Shown here: in pieces, positions 25,718 to 34,207 of the stretch
Layout of the letters: the number at the start of each line of letters is the position of its first letter
Position numbering within the stretch: position 1 is the stretch's first letter
NCBI RefSeq assembly: GCF_014654675.1
Contig: NZ_BNBC01000018.1
Location: 41,341 to 105,340, forward strand
From: Streptomyces spiralis
GTDB taxonomy: Bacteria; Actinomycetota; Actinomycetes; Streptomycetales; Streptomycetaceae
DNA length: 64,000 nucleotides
Direction of reading: 5' to 3'
Notes under the pieces: model-generated
What the model saw: the letters and a program-made list of their open reading frames with translations, nothing else
What the model was told of the DNA's origin: nothing
Databases searched by the model: none
Program-made: the position numbers and the translations under genes

Positions 25718-25986
25718 TCCGCCGCACCGCCCTTCGCGGGAGCACCGGTCCTACGGCTGCGCTGGTCGTGCTGCCAGAGCCGGTAGGCGATCATCGTCAG
25801 AGCCGTGGAGATGATCACCCACAGCATCTGGTACCAGTAGAAAAACGGGATGCCGATGAACGTGGGATCCGTCTTGGCGTACGAACCGACCCACAGCATC
25901 GCCACGAACGGCGCGACGAGGCAGAGCCCGATGACGACCCGTATGGGTGTCACCGTCCCTCTGCCGACTTCTGGGGCATCTGACAT
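25714..25986 (-). CDS. DUF3311 small membrane protein, symporter partner
   Basis: The 90-residue protein has two hydrophobic helices (about 14-33 and 48-68) with the PFFYWYQMLWV motif typical of DUF3311. Such proteins are encoded directly before MctP-like sodium symporters and probably help assemble or stabilise them. The ATG at 25986 is chosen over an upstream ATG that gives non-conserved sequence. The stop overlaps the symporter start. Confidence 0.85.
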   Translation of the reverse strand: MSDAPEVGRGTVTPIRVVIGLCLVAPFVAMLWVGSYAKTDPTFIGIPFFYWYQMLWVIISTALTMIAYRLWQHDQRSRRTGAPAKGGAAE

Positions 25987-26014
25987 GTGTGGCTCCGTCC
26001 CCTCGCTGAGCACC

Positions 26015-26033
26015 GTGATCGTTTGCTGATCAC
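26015..26033. promoter_or_regulatory. Inverted repeat upstream of DUF3311-symporter operon
   Basis: GTGATC and GATCAC (26015-26020 and 26028-26033) flank GTTTGCT, 29 bp upstream of the DUF3311 start. The position suits an operator for the transporter operon. The regulator is unknown. Confidence 0.4.
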
Positions 26034-26101
26034 CCGTGTAATGCGCAGGCAATCTAGGTCACGGTGACGGGGAACGGAACCCCTTGTCCGTATAACGGTT
26101 A

Positions 26102-26125
26102 GAGGTCGGTCCGCGGGCCGACCTC
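26102..26125. terminator. Hairpin downstream of dasR
   Basis: GAGGTCGG (26102-26109) pairs with CCGACCTC (26118-26125) around a GC-rich loop. It lies about 105 bp beyond the dasR stop, between two leftward operons, and may terminate dasR transcription. Confidence 0.45.
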
Positions 26126-26231
26126 CAGGTCAGGCCGCCGGCGTCAGTCCGGGGGCCGCTTCAGGCGTGCCACGCCGCGTCGTTCCGGGGGTGACCCCCG
26201 GACCCCCAGCCGACCTCGACGTGCGCCGGGC

Positions 26232-26996
26232 TCAGTCCGCCGGCCGCTTCAGCCGCGCGACGAACTTGTAGCGGTCCCCGCGGTAGACCGAGCGCACCCA
26301 CTCCACGGGCTGGCCCGTCCGGTCCAGGGAGTGGCGGGAGAGCAGCAGCATCGGCAGGCCGACGTCGGTGCCGAGCAGGCCCGCCTCGCGCGGGGTGGCC
26401 AGGGAGGTCTCGATGGTCTCCTCGGCCTCGGCGAGATGGACGTCGTAGACCTCGGCGAGCGCGGTGTAGAGGGAGGTGTACTTCACCAGGCTGCGGCGCA
26501 GCGCCGGGAAGCGCTTGGCCGACAGGTGGGTGGTCTCGATGGCCATGGGCTCGCCGTTGGCCATGCGCAGCCGCTCGATGCGCAGCACGCGCCCGCCGGC
26601 GGTGATGTCGAGCAGGTCCGCGAGGCGGTCGTCGGCGGTGATGTAGCCGATGTCGAGGAGCTGCGAGGTCGGCTCCAGGCCCTGGGCACGCATGTCCTCG
26701 GTGTACGAGGTCAGTTGCAGCGCCTGGGAGACCTTGGGCTTGGCGACGAAGGTGCCCTTGCCCTGGATGCGCTCCAGCCGGCCCTCGACCACCAGCTCCT
26801 GCAGCGCCTGGCGCACGGTCGTGCGCGAGGTGTCGAACTCGGCCGCCAGCGTCCGCTCGGGCGGTACCGGCGTCCCGGGCGCCTGCGTCTGGGTCATGTC
26901 GAGCAGGTGCTTCTTCAGGCGGTAGTACTTGGGCACGCGCGCGGTACGGACGGTCGCCCCACCCTCGTTCTCCGCACTGCTGACGTCGGTGCTCAT
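26232..26996 (-). CDS. dasR: DasR, GntR/HutC-family global regulator
   Basis: The 254-residue protein has a GntR winged helix (about 18-85; FDTSRTTVRQALQELVVEG and RLERIQGKGTFVA) and a C-terminal UTRA ligand domain. DasR senses glucosamine-6-phosphate-type ligands and controls chitin/GlcNAc use, development and antibiotics. Length matches the S. coelicolor protein when started at the ATG at 26996; two further in-frame ATGs upstream are not conserved. It is divergent from dasA, and a dre site at 27130-27145 suggests autoregulation. Confidence 0.97.
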   Translation of the reverse strand: MSTDVSSAENEGGATVRTARVPKYYRLKKHLLDMTQTQAPGTPVPPERTLAAEFDTSRTTVRQALQELVVEGRLERIQGKGTFVAKPKVSQALQLTSYTEDMRAQGLEPTSQLLDIGYITADDRLADLLDITAGGRVLRIERLRMANGEPMAIETTHLSAKRFPALRRSLVKYTSLYTALAEVYDVHLAEAEETIETSLATPREAGLLGTDVGLPMLLLSRHSLDRTGQPVEWVRSVYRGDRYKFVARLKRPAD

Positions 26997-27129
26997 GCTC
27001 TGCCTTCCCGGCTCCAGTGCCGAAGCGACCGACATCCCATCGGCCACGGCTCACATCGTGGCACGGCTTCGTGTGTCGGGTGGCCACCCGCACGCTCCGT
27101 GATCTCCTCTGTATACCGTCGTGACTCCC

Positions 27130-27145
27130 GCTGGTCTAGTCCATA
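27130..27145. promoter_or_regulatory. DasR-binding site (dre) upstream of dasR
   Basis: The core TGGTCTAGTCCA (27132-27143) differs at one position from the perfect palindrome TGGTCTAGACCA of the dre consensus. It lies about 135 bp upstream of the dasR start. Confidence 0.8.
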
Positions 27146-27320
27146 GTCCGTCCGGTGGGGCGGTGGTTCACGCGAACCGGCGTACGAAGAACGGGACATG
27201 GCTCCCAGTGGTCCACCGCCGATCGAGAGGAACCGCGGCATCCGTTTGACCGCATGAGCAATGAAAGGTCCCTGCATATCGCGGTCCCATAACGGACCAC
27301 CCGAGCGGGTCGGCGCACCC

Positions 27321-27384
27321 TTGACAGCCCTATTGGTCTGGGCCAAGCTCCCCCTACTGGTCTACACCATTGGTCCAGGTCCCG
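27321..27384 (+). promoter_or_regulatory. dasA promoter with overlapping dre sites
   Basis: A perfect TTGACA (27321-27326) is followed by dre-like sites at 27332-27347 (core TGGTCTGGGCCA) and 27356-27371 (core TGGTCTACACCA). A partial third half site begins at 27371 (TGGTCC). The first site covers the -35/-10 spacer, so DasR bound there would block RNA polymerase. Confidence 0.78.
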
Positions 27385-27470
27385 GCCCCAAGGGCGGTGT
27401 GCGCTGACGCTCGACCGTCGCTCAACCGCGGGGAGGCAGGGGGGTTTGTGGCATCCCTGAGGAGGGTGGC

Positions 27471-28754
27471 GTGAAGCGCAAGCTGGTTGCCGCGATCGGT
27501 ATCGCGGGCATGATGTTCTCGATCGCGGCGTGCGGGGGCGACAACGGCGACGACGGGGGCAAGGCCAAGGGCGGGAAGGACGGCTACGCCGGCCAGACTC
27601 TCACGGTCTGGGTGATGGACGGCTCCGCGCCCGACCAGTGGCAGAAGGACGTCGCCGCGGCCTTCGAGGCCAAGACCAAGGCGAAGGTCAAGTTCGAGGT
27701 CCAGCAGTGGAACGGCATCCAGCAGAAGCTGACCACCGCCCTGTCCGAGGAGAACCCCCCGGACGTCTTCGAGGTCGGCAACACCCAGACCCCGGCCTAC
27801 GCCAAGACCGGCGGCCTCGCCGATCTCGCGGACCTCAAGTCCTCGATCGGCACCGACTGGACCGAGTCCATGAACCAGTCGGCCGTCTTCGACGGCAAGC
27901 AGTACGCCGCGCCGTGGTACGTCGTCAACCGCGTCGTCGTCTACAACAAGAAGATCTGGGCGGACGCGGGCATCAAGAGCACCCCGAAGACCCGGGACGA
28001 GTTCTACGCCGACCTCAAGAAGATCGGCGAGAAGACCGACGCCGAGCCGATCTACCTGCCCGGCCAGAACTGGTACCACTTCGTCGGCCTGGTCATCGGT
28101 GAGGGCGGTGAGCTGGTCAAGAAGGACGGCGACAAGTACGTCTCCAACCTCGCCGACCCGAAGGTCGCCGCCGCCATGGAGACCTACAAGAAGTTCCAGG
28201 CGCTGTCCAAGGCGCCCAAGGACAAGGACGAGGCCACCCCGCAGCAGGGCGAGGTCTTCGCCAAGGGCAAGGTCGGCGCCTTCATCGGCATGGGCTGGGA
28301 AGCCGGTGTCGCGATCAAGGCCAACCCGAAGATCGAGAAGGAGATCGGCTACTTCACCATCCCGGGTGCCACGGCCGGCAAGCCGGAGGGCGTCTTCCTC
28401 GGCGGCTCCAACCTCGCGGTCGCGGCAGGCAGCAAGAAGCAGGACCTCGCCAAGGAGTTCCTGAAGATCGCCCTGAACGACCAGTACGAGGGCGAGCTGG
28501 CCAAGCTCGGCGGCATCATCCCGAACAAGGACGCGCTGCAGACCAACCTCAAGGGCAACGCGGCCGCCGAGGCCGCCGCTCCGGCCGCCGGGGGCGGCGG
28601 CACCACGCCGCTGATCCCGGAGTGGGCCGCGGTGGAGAACCCGCCGAACCCGATCAAGACCTACATGACCGCCGTGCTGAACGGGAAGTCCCCGGCCGAC
28701 GCCGCCAAGCAGGTCGAGAGCGACGTCAACAAGCGCCTGGGGCAGAAGCAGTAA
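27471..28754 (+). CDS. dasA: DasA, chitobiose-binding lipoprotein
   Basis: The 427-residue family 1 extracellular solute-binding protein has a lipobox IAAC placing the lipidated Cys at residue 21. It is the substrate-binding part of the DasABC chitobiose transporter, energised by the shared ATPase MsiK encoded elsewhere. The GTG at 27471 follows GGAGGG. A GC-rich stem-loop sits between dasA and dasB, and dre sites overlap the promoter. The gene is Lys-rich for this genome, normal for an abundant exported protein. Confidence 0.96.
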   Translation: MKRKLVAAIGIAGMMFSIAACGGDNGDDGGKAKGGKDGYAGQTLTVWVMDGSAPDQWQKDVAAAFEAKTKAKVKFEVQQWNGIQQKLTTALSEENPPDVFEVGNTQTPAYAKTGGLADLADLKSSIGTDWTESMNQSAVFDGKQYAAPWYVVNRVVVYNKKIWADAGIKSTPKTRDEFYADLKKIGEKTDAEPIYLPGQNWYHFVGLVIGEGGELVKKDGDKYVSNLADPKVAAAMETYKKFQALSKAPKDKDEATPQQGEVFAKGKVGAFIGMGWEAGVAIKANPKIEKEIGYFTIPGATAGKPEGVFLGGSNLAVAAGSKKQDLAKEFLKIALNDQYEGELAKLGGIIPNKDALQTNLKGNAAAEAAAPAAGGGGTTPLIPEWAAVENPPNPIKTYMTAVLNGKSPADAAKQVESDVNKRLGQKQ

Positions 28755-28764
28755 CACCGGGTGA

Positions 28765-28800
28765 GCCGGGGCGGGAGCCGTACGACGGCCCCGCCCCGGC
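28765..28800 (+). promoter_or_regulatory. dasA-dasB intercistronic stem-loop
   Basis: GCCGGGGCGGG, one bulged A and GCCGT (28765-28781) pair with ACGGC-CCCGCCCCGGC (28785-28800) around ACG. This very stable hairpin lies just after dasA inside the operon. It could attenuate transcription into dasBC or protect dasA mRNA, raising binding protein over permease. Confidence 0.7.
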
Positions 28801-28848
28801 GACCGTACGCGGGTCGACGTACGTAGGTCGAGAAGAGAGATCGCGAGC

Positions 28849-29835
28849 ATGACCGTGCAGACCGAACGGCCGCCCTCCGGCCCGGCGGACGCCCGCAAGG
28901 CGGACGACGGCGGACCCGGTGGGCCGACATCACGAGCCGCGTCGCGCGCCGGCGCGCTCACCCCGTACCTGTTGCTGCTGCCCGCCTGCGCGGCCACCGT
29001 GCTGCTGCTCGGCTGGCCGCTGCTGAAGGACATCCTGCTCTCGTTCCAGAACCTCAACATGGCGCAGCTGATCCAGCACGTCACCGAGTGGAACGGGATC
29101 GACAACTACAAGGAGACGCTCGCCAGCGAGGACTTCTGGCGGGTCACGCTCCGCTCCATCATTTTCACGGCGGTCAACGTCGTCCTGGTGATGGTTCTGG
29201 GCACCCTGGTCGGCCTGCTGCTCGCCCGCCTCGGCAAGCGGATGCGGTTCACGTTGATGATCGGCCTGGTCCTGGCCTGGGCCATGCCCCCGGTGGCGGC
29301 GACCACCGTCTACCAGTGGCTGTTCGCCCAGCGCTTCGGCGTCGTCAACTGGGTTCTGGACAAGCTCGGCTGGCACTCCATGGCCGACTACAGCTGGACC
29401 AGCAGCCAGATGTCGACGTTCTTCGTCGTCACCCTGCTGATCGTCTGGATGTCCATACCGTTCGTCGCGATCAACCTCTACGCGGCGACCACCACCATCC
29501 CGGACGAGCTCTACGAGGCCGCGTCCCTCGACGGCGCCGGCGTCTGGCGGAGCTTCACCACGGTCACCATGCCCTTCCTGCGGCCGTTCCTCTACGCGAC
29601 GACCTTCCTGGAGATCATCTGGATCTTCAAGGCGTTCACGCAGGTCTTCACCTTCAACGGCGGCGGACCCGACCGGCTCACGGAGACCCTGCCCGTCTAC
29701 GCCTACATCGAGGGCGTCGGCAACCAGCACTACGGCATGGGCGCGGCGATCGCCGTCCTGACCATTCTGATCCTGCTCGGCCTGACCGCCTACTACCTCA
29801 GGGTCGTGCTCAAGCAAGAGGAGGACGAGCTGTGA
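28849..29835 (+). CDS. dasB: DasB, chitobiose ABC permease subunit
   Basis: The 328-residue MalF-type permease has six predicted helices after a soluble N-terminal stretch of about 40 residues. The EAA loop that contacts the ATPase reads YEAASLDGAGVWRSFTTV (about 222-239). Its stop overlaps the dasC start (GTGA), so the two membrane subunits are coupled. No ATPase gene is in this locus, as expected if MsiK serves it. Confidence 0.95.
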   Translation: MTVQTERPPSGPADARKADDGGPGGPTSRAASRAGALTPYLLLLPACAATVLLLGWPLLKDILLSFQNLNMAQLIQHVTEWNGIDNYKETLASEDFWRVTLRSIIFTAVNVVLVMVLGTLVGLLLARLGKRMRFTLMIGLVLAWAMPPVAATTVYQWLFAQRFGVVNWVLDKLGWHSMADYSWTSSQMSTFFVVTLLIVWMSIPFVAINLYAATTTIPDELYEAASLDGAGVWRSFTTVTMPFLRPFLYATTFLEIIWIFKAFTQVFTFNGGGPDRLTETLPVYAYIEGVGNQHYGMGAAIAVLTILILLGLTAYYLRVVLKQEEDEL

Positions 29836-30662
29836 AGCGCTCGCTCTTCGGCCGCCTGTGGCCCAACGTCACGGCCGTCGTCCTGTTCGTCGGCTTCGTC
29901 TTCCCCGTGTACTGGATGTTCGCCACGGCCTTCAAGCCGACCGGCGACATCATCTCGGAGAACCCGGTCTGGTTCCCGACCCACCCCACCTTCGAGCACT
30001 TCAAGACGGCGACCCACGCCGACCACTTCTGGACGTTCGTCACCAACTCGGTGACCGTCACCGTCCTCGCGGTCGTCTTCTCGCTGATCATCGCGCTGGC
30101 CGGCTCCTTCGCCCTGGCGCGCGTCAGGTTCAAGGGGCGGCGCGGCTTCATCGTCGCCTTCATGCTGGCCCAGATGGCGCCCTGGGAAGTGATGATCATC
30201 GCGATGTACATGATCGTCAGGGACGCCTCGATGCTGAACAGCCTCGTGCCGCTCACACTCTTCTACATGATGATGATCCTGCCCTTCACCCTTCTGACGC
30301 TGCGCGGTTTCGTCGCCGCCGTGCCGAAGGAGCTGGAGGAGTCGGCGATGGTCGACGGCTGTACCCGCGCCCAGGCGTTCCGCCGGGTCATCCTGCCGCT
30401 GCTCGCGCCCGGCCTGATGTCCACCTCGCTGTTCGGCTTCATCACCGCCTGGAACGAGTTCCCGCTCGTCCTGGTGCTGAACAAGGAGGCCCATGCGCAG
30501 ACGCTGCCGCTGTGGCTGTCCAGCTTCCAGACCGTCTTCGGCGACGACTGGGGCGCGACCATGGCGGCCTCGTCCCTCTTCGCCCTCCCGATCCTGATCC
30601 TCTTCGTCTTCCTGCAGCGCAGGGCCGTCAGCGGCCTGACCGCCGGCGCCGTGAAGGGATAA
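29832..30662 (+). CDS. dasC: DasC, chitobiose ABC permease subunit
   Basis: The 276-residue MalG-type permease has six predicted helices. The EAA loop reads EESAMVDGCTRAQAFRRVIL (about 175-194). The GTG at 29832 overlaps dasB by 4 bp and gives the same length as the S. coelicolor protein. dasD follows after 9 bp. Together DasA, DasB and DasC import chitobiose, whose product signals through DasR. Confidence 0.95.
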   Translation: MKRSLFGRLWPNVTAVVLFVGFVFPVYWMFATAFKPTGDIISENPVWFPTHPTFEHFKTATHADHFWTFVTNSVTVTVLAVVFSLIIALAGSFALARVRFKGRRGFIVAFMLAQMAPWEVMIIAMYMIVRDASMLNSLVPLTLFYMMMILPFTLLTLRGFVAAVPKELEESAMVDGCTRAQAFRRVILPLLAPGLMSTSLFGFITAWNEFPLVLVLNKEAHAQTLPLWLSSFQTVFGDDWGATMAASSLFALPILILFVFLQRRAVSGLTAGAVKG

Positions 30663-30671
30663 CGCCACCAG

Positions 30672-32177
30672 ATGACGACAACCGCCAGCGGCACCACTGC
30701 GTCCCATGGCAAGAAGGACGCCCTCACGTGCGACGCGCTGACCGTCCTCCAGCCCGGCTTCACCGGCACCACCGCCCCCGACTGGCTGCTGCGGCGCCTC
30801 GGTGAGGGCCTGGCCTCGGTCGGCCTGTTCGGCCGCAACATCGCCTCGTCCGAACAACTGGCCGCGCTGACCGCCCAGTTGCGCGCCGAGCGCGAGGACG
30901 TCCTGGTCGCCATCGACGAGGAGGGTGGCGACGTCACCCGCCTGGAGGTGCGCACGGGCTCCAGCTTCCCCGGCAACCACGCCCTCGGCGCCGTGGACGA
31001 CGTGGAGCTGACCCGGGCCGTGGCACACGAACTCGGCAGGCGCCTCGCCGAGTGCGGGGTCAACCTCAACTGGGCCCCCTCGGCCGACGTCAACTCCAAC
31101 CCCGACAACCCGGTCATCGGCGTCCGCTCCTTCGGCGCCTCCACCGAGCTGGCCGCGAGGCACACCGCCGCCTACGTCACCGGCCTGCAGTCCGCGGGCG
31201 TCGCCGCCTGCACCAAGCACTTCCCCGGCCACGGCGACACCGCGGTCGACTCCCACCACGCGGTGCCCCGTATCGACGTGGACACCGACGTGCTCCAGGC
31301 ACGCGAACTCGCCCCGTTCCGCGCGGCGATCGCCGCCGGCACCAAAGCGGTGATGAGCGCCCACATCCTGGTCCCCGCGCTGGACCCGGACCGCCCGGGA
31401 ACCCTGTCCCACCGGGTGCTCACGGAGCTGCTGCGCGGCGAGATGGGCTACGACGGCCTGATCGTCACCGACGGCATGGAGATGCGGGCGATCGCGGACA
31501 CCTACGGCATCGAGCGGGGCAGCGTCCTCGCCATCGCCGCGGGCGCCGACGCGATCTGCGTGGGCGGCGGCCTCGCGGACGAGGGGATCGTGCGCAGCCT
31601 GCGCGACGCCCTGGTCGCGGCGGTCCGCTCCGGCGAACTCCCCGAGGAGCGGCTCGCGGACGCGGCCGAACGCGTGCGTGCCCTGGCCCGCTGGACGACG
31701 ACCGCCGCGACGGCAGCGCGGTCCGCCGCCGATCCCGAGGTCGGGCTCCGGGCCGCCCGCCGCGCGCTGCGGGTCACCGTCACCGAGTCCTTCACCCCCC
31801 TCACCGAGCCGCCCTACGTCGCCGCCCTCACCCCCGTCGCCAACATCGCCGTCGGTGACGAGACCCCGTGGGGCGTGGCCGCGGAGCTCTTCCGCCTCCT
31901 GCCCGGCACGGAGACCGGCAGCTTCACCGGTGACGACGCGGGCCGGGCGGTCCTGGAGGCGGCCGGCGCCCGGCGCGTGGTGGCCGTCGTCCGCGACGAG
32001 CACCGCCACCCCTGGATGGCGGCCGCACTCGACGTGCTCCTCAAGGACCGTCCCGACACGATCGTCGTCGAGATGGGCGTCCCCCAGGCAACCCCCCGAG
32101 GAGCCCTCCACCTCGCCACCCACGGCGCCGCCCGCGTATGCGGCCGAGCCGCGGCCGAGGTGATCGCAGGCGCATGA
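30672..32177 (+). CDS. dasD: DasD, GH3 beta-N-acetylglucosaminidase
   Basis: The 501-residue glycoside hydrolase family 3 enzyme has the NagZ-like loop KHFPGHGDTAVDSHHAVP (about 182-199), whose His/Asp pair acts as acid/base. The nucleophile Asp is in IVTDGMEMRAI. No signal peptide is present, so it should act in the cytoplasm, hydrolysing imported chitobiose to N-acetylglucosamine. A C-terminal domain of about 150 residues follows the barrel. It closes the das operon and is followed by a 20-bp-stem terminator. Confidence 0.93.
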   Translation: MTTTASGTTASHGKKDALTCDALTVLQPGFTGTTAPDWLLRRLGEGLASVGLFGRNIASSEQLAALTAQLRAEREDVLVAIDEEGGDVTRLEVRTGSSFPGNHALGAVDDVELTRAVAHELGRRLAECGVNLNWAPSADVNSNPDNPVIGVRSFGASTELAARHTAAYVTGLQSAGVAACTKHFPGHGDTAVDSHHAVPRIDVDTDVLQARELAPFRAAIAAGTKAVMSAHILVPALDPDRPGTLSHRVLTELLRGEMGYDGLIVTDGMEMRAIADTYGIERGSVLAIAAGADAICVGGGLADEGIVRSLRDALVAAVRSGELPEERLADAAERVRALARWTTTAATAARSAADPEVGLRAARRALRVTVTESFTPLTEPPYVAALTPVANIAVGDETPWGVAAELFRLLPGTETGSFTGDDAGRAVLEAAGARRVVAVVRDEHRHPWMAAALDVLLKDRPDTIVVEMGVPQATPRGALHLATHGAARVCGRAAAEVIAGA

Positions 32178-32251
32178 CCGGACACCACCGCGACCCGTGA
32201 CAGCGTTGTCGCGGTGGTCCCCCGGTCGGCTCCACTCGGTCGGCCCCTATG

Positions 32252-32295
32252 GCGAAGGCGCCGGTCACCCCCTCCGGGGTGGCCGGCGCCTTCGC
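32252..32295. terminator. Bidirectional terminator, dasD / nagB
   Basis: A 20-bp stem (32252-32271 with 32276-32295, one G-T pair) closes a CTCC loop between the convergent dasD and nagB genes. It can end transcripts from both sides. Confidence 0.9.
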
Positions 32296-32318
32296 GCTTC
32301 GTGCGGTGCACGAGGGTG

Positions 32319-33104
32319 CTAGATGCCCTGCCACTCCGGCTTGTTGGCGTAGGTGTGACGGAAGTAGTCGGCGAGCTTCAGCTTGGCGGCGGCGGGCTCG
32401 TCGACGACGATCGTGGCGTGCGGGTGCAGCTGGAGGGCGGAGGCCGGGCAGACGGCGGCGACCGGTCCCTCGACGGTCGCGGCCACCGCGTCGGCCTTGC
32501 CCTCGCCGGTGGCCAGCAGCACCAGGTGCCGGGCCTCCAGGATGGTTCCGATGCCCTGGGTGATGACGTGGTGCGGCACTTGGTCGACGTCGCCGTCGAA
32601 GAAGCGCGCGTTGTCCACGCGGGTCTGCTCGGTCAGCGTCTTGATCCGCGTCCGCGAGGCGAGCGAGGAGCACGGCTCGTTGAAACCGATGTGCCCGTCG
32701 GTCCCGATGCCCAGCAGCTGCAGGTCCACACCGCCGGCCTCGGCCAGCAGCCTGTCGTACGCCTCGCACGCCGCCTGCACGTCCTCCGCCGTGCCGTCGG
32801 GGCCGAGGAACGCGTCCATCCCGATGCCGAGCGGCTCCAGCACCTCACGGCGCAGGACGGAACGGTAGGACTCGGGGTGGTCGGCGGGCAGCCCCACGTA
32901 CTCGTCGAGCTGGGCGATCCGCGCCCGCGAGGTGTCCACGGCACCGGAGCGCACCTTGGCCGCCAGCGCCTCATAAATGGGCAACGGAGTGGAACCCGTG
33001 GCCACGCCGAGGAGGGCGCCGGGCTTGCGCCGCAGCAGCTGCGCCATGGCCTCGGCGATGAGCTCGCCGCCCGCTCTGGCGTCCGGAACGATGACAACTT
33101 CCAC
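32319..33104 (-). CDS. nagB: Glucosamine-6-phosphate deaminase
   Basis: The 261-residue enzyme converts glucosamine-6-phosphate to fructose-6-phosphate and ammonia. Family motifs include GVATGSTPLPIYEAL, AQLDEYVGLPADHPESYR and the catalytic GIGTDGHIGFNEP. The GTG at 33104, preceded by GGAAGG, gives the same length as S. coelicolor NagB. A dre site lies upstream at 33164-33179, placing the gene under DasR with the neighbouring das operon. Confidence 0.96.
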   Translation of the reverse strand: MEVVIVPDARAGGELIAEAMAQLLRRKPGALLGVATGSTPLPIYEALAAKVRSGAVDTSRARIAQLDEYVGLPADHPESYRSVLRREVLEPLGIGMDAFLGPDGTAEDVQAACEAYDRLLAEAGGVDLQLLGIGTDGHIGFNEPCSSLASRTRIKTLTEQTRVDNARFFDGDVDQVPHHVITQGIGTILEARHLVLLATGEGKADAVAATVEGPVAAVCPASALQLHPHATIVVDEPAAAKLKLADYFRHTYANKPEWQGI

Positions 33105-33163
33105 GGTGGGCCTTCCGATCTGAGGAGAGCCGAGAAGAGGACTGGGCCCGGTGACGAGCGCCA

Positions 33164-33179
33164 TGTGGTTTAGACCAAT
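33164..33179. promoter_or_regulatory. DasR-binding site (dre) upstream of nagB
   Basis: The core TGGTTTAGACCA (33166-33177) departs from TGGTCTAGACCA by one base. It lies 60 bp upstream of the nagB start, in the expected promoter region. Confidence 0.82.
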
Positions 33180-33303
33180 CTAGCAGAATGGCCCCCTCGT
33201 GATGCTCTCGGCGCGGCCATGCTCCGGGGGCATGGCCATCGCTCCCGCGAGCCGGTCATCCCTCTCCCGTGGGCGGTTGTCACCTGCCGAAGACGGCCCG
33301 TCC

Positions 33304-34116
33304 CTAGGTCAGTGAACCTCCCGTCGCGTCCACCCAGCTGCCCGTCACCCACCGTCCCGCATCCGAGGCGAGGAAGGCCACCACGTCCGCCACATCGGCC
33401 GGCGAGCCCACCTTGCCGAGGGCCGATATCGCCGCCGCCCTCGCCCAGCCGTCGGGTGTTCCGTGCAGCAGCTCCGCCGTGTTGTCCGTGTCGATGATTC
33501 CCGGCGCCACCGAGTTGACCGTGATCCCACGGGGCCCCAGCACCTTCGACAGGTCCCGGGTGAAGACGTCCAGGGCGCCCTTGGTCATGGCGTAGGCCAC
33601 CTTGTCCGGCATCACGGCGGTACGGGCGAGGCCGGAGGAGATGTTGATGACCCGGCCGCCGTCGCGCAGCCGGCCCAGGCCGTGCCGGACGATGAAGAAC
33701 GGCGCCTTCACGTTGACCGCGAAGACCCGGTCGTACTCCTGCTCTCCGATCGCCTCGATCGGAGAGGCCGTGCCGATCCCGGCGTTGTTCACCAGGATGT
33801 CCAGGCCGTCCGCGTGCCGGTCGAAGGCCTCCCAGAGGGCCTCGGCGTCGTCGGGCCGCCCCAGCTCGACGCCGATCGCGAACGCCGAACCTCCCGCCGC
33901 CTCGATCGCGGCGACCGTCTCCTTCGCCGCCGTCTCGTTGCTGCCGTAGTGCACGGCGACCCGTGCCCCGTCCCGGGCCAGCCGCTCGGCGATGCCTCGC
34001 CCGATGCCCCGGCCGCCGCCCGTGACCAGTGCCGTCCTGCCCGTGAGGGCACCCGTGCCCCCGCCTGCTTCCTCGCTCGTGCCCGTGGGGGTGCCGGTGC
34101 GCAGGTCCGTACGCAT
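33304..34116 (-). CDS. Short-chain dehydrogenase/reductase
   Basis: This classical SDR has the cofactor motif TGGGRGIG near residue 32, NNAG near 110, the catalytic Ser (NISSGLA) and YAMTK (Tyr-x-x-x-Lys). Length is 270 residues from the ATG at 34116; another ATG at 34131 would add five residues. The substrate is unknown. It is divergent from a TetR gene with two matching operators between them, so the TetR protein very probably controls it. Confidence 0.9.
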   Translation of the reverse strand: MRTDLRTGTPTGTSEEAGGGTGALTGRTALVTGGGRGIGRGIAERLARDGARVAVHYGSNETAAKETVAAIEAAGGSAFAIGVELGRPDDAEALWEAFDRHADGLDILVNNAGIGTASPIEAIGEQEYDRVFAVNVKAPFFIVRHGLGRLRDGGRVINISSGLARTAVMPDKVAYAMTKGALDVFTRDLSKVLGPRGITVNSVAPGIIDTDNTAELLHGTPDGWARAAAISALGKVGSPADVADVVAFLASDAGRWVTGSWVDATGGSLT

Positions 34117-34136
34117 GTCAACGCCTCGCATTTCTC

Positions 34137-34195
34137 TAGCGGTCGCTACAAAAAGACCGTACAGCAGGCCGCCGACATTTCTCTAGTGTCCGCTA
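34137..34195. promoter_or_regulatory. Twin operators between SDR and TetR genes
   Basis: The palindrome TAGCGGTCGCTA (34137-34148) and its variant TAGTGTCCGCTA (34184-34195) each follow ATTTCTC and are 47 bp apart. One abuts each divergent gene start, matching a repressor that controls both its own gene and the dehydrogenase. Confidence 0.75.
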
Positions 34196-34207
34196 TAAAA
34201 TGAACCC

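Noticed and set aside
29793..32123. 776-codon minus-strand frame opposite dasC and dasD
   Set aside because: Antisense shadow of well-identified genes; composition is repetitive and there is no ribosome site or known domain.
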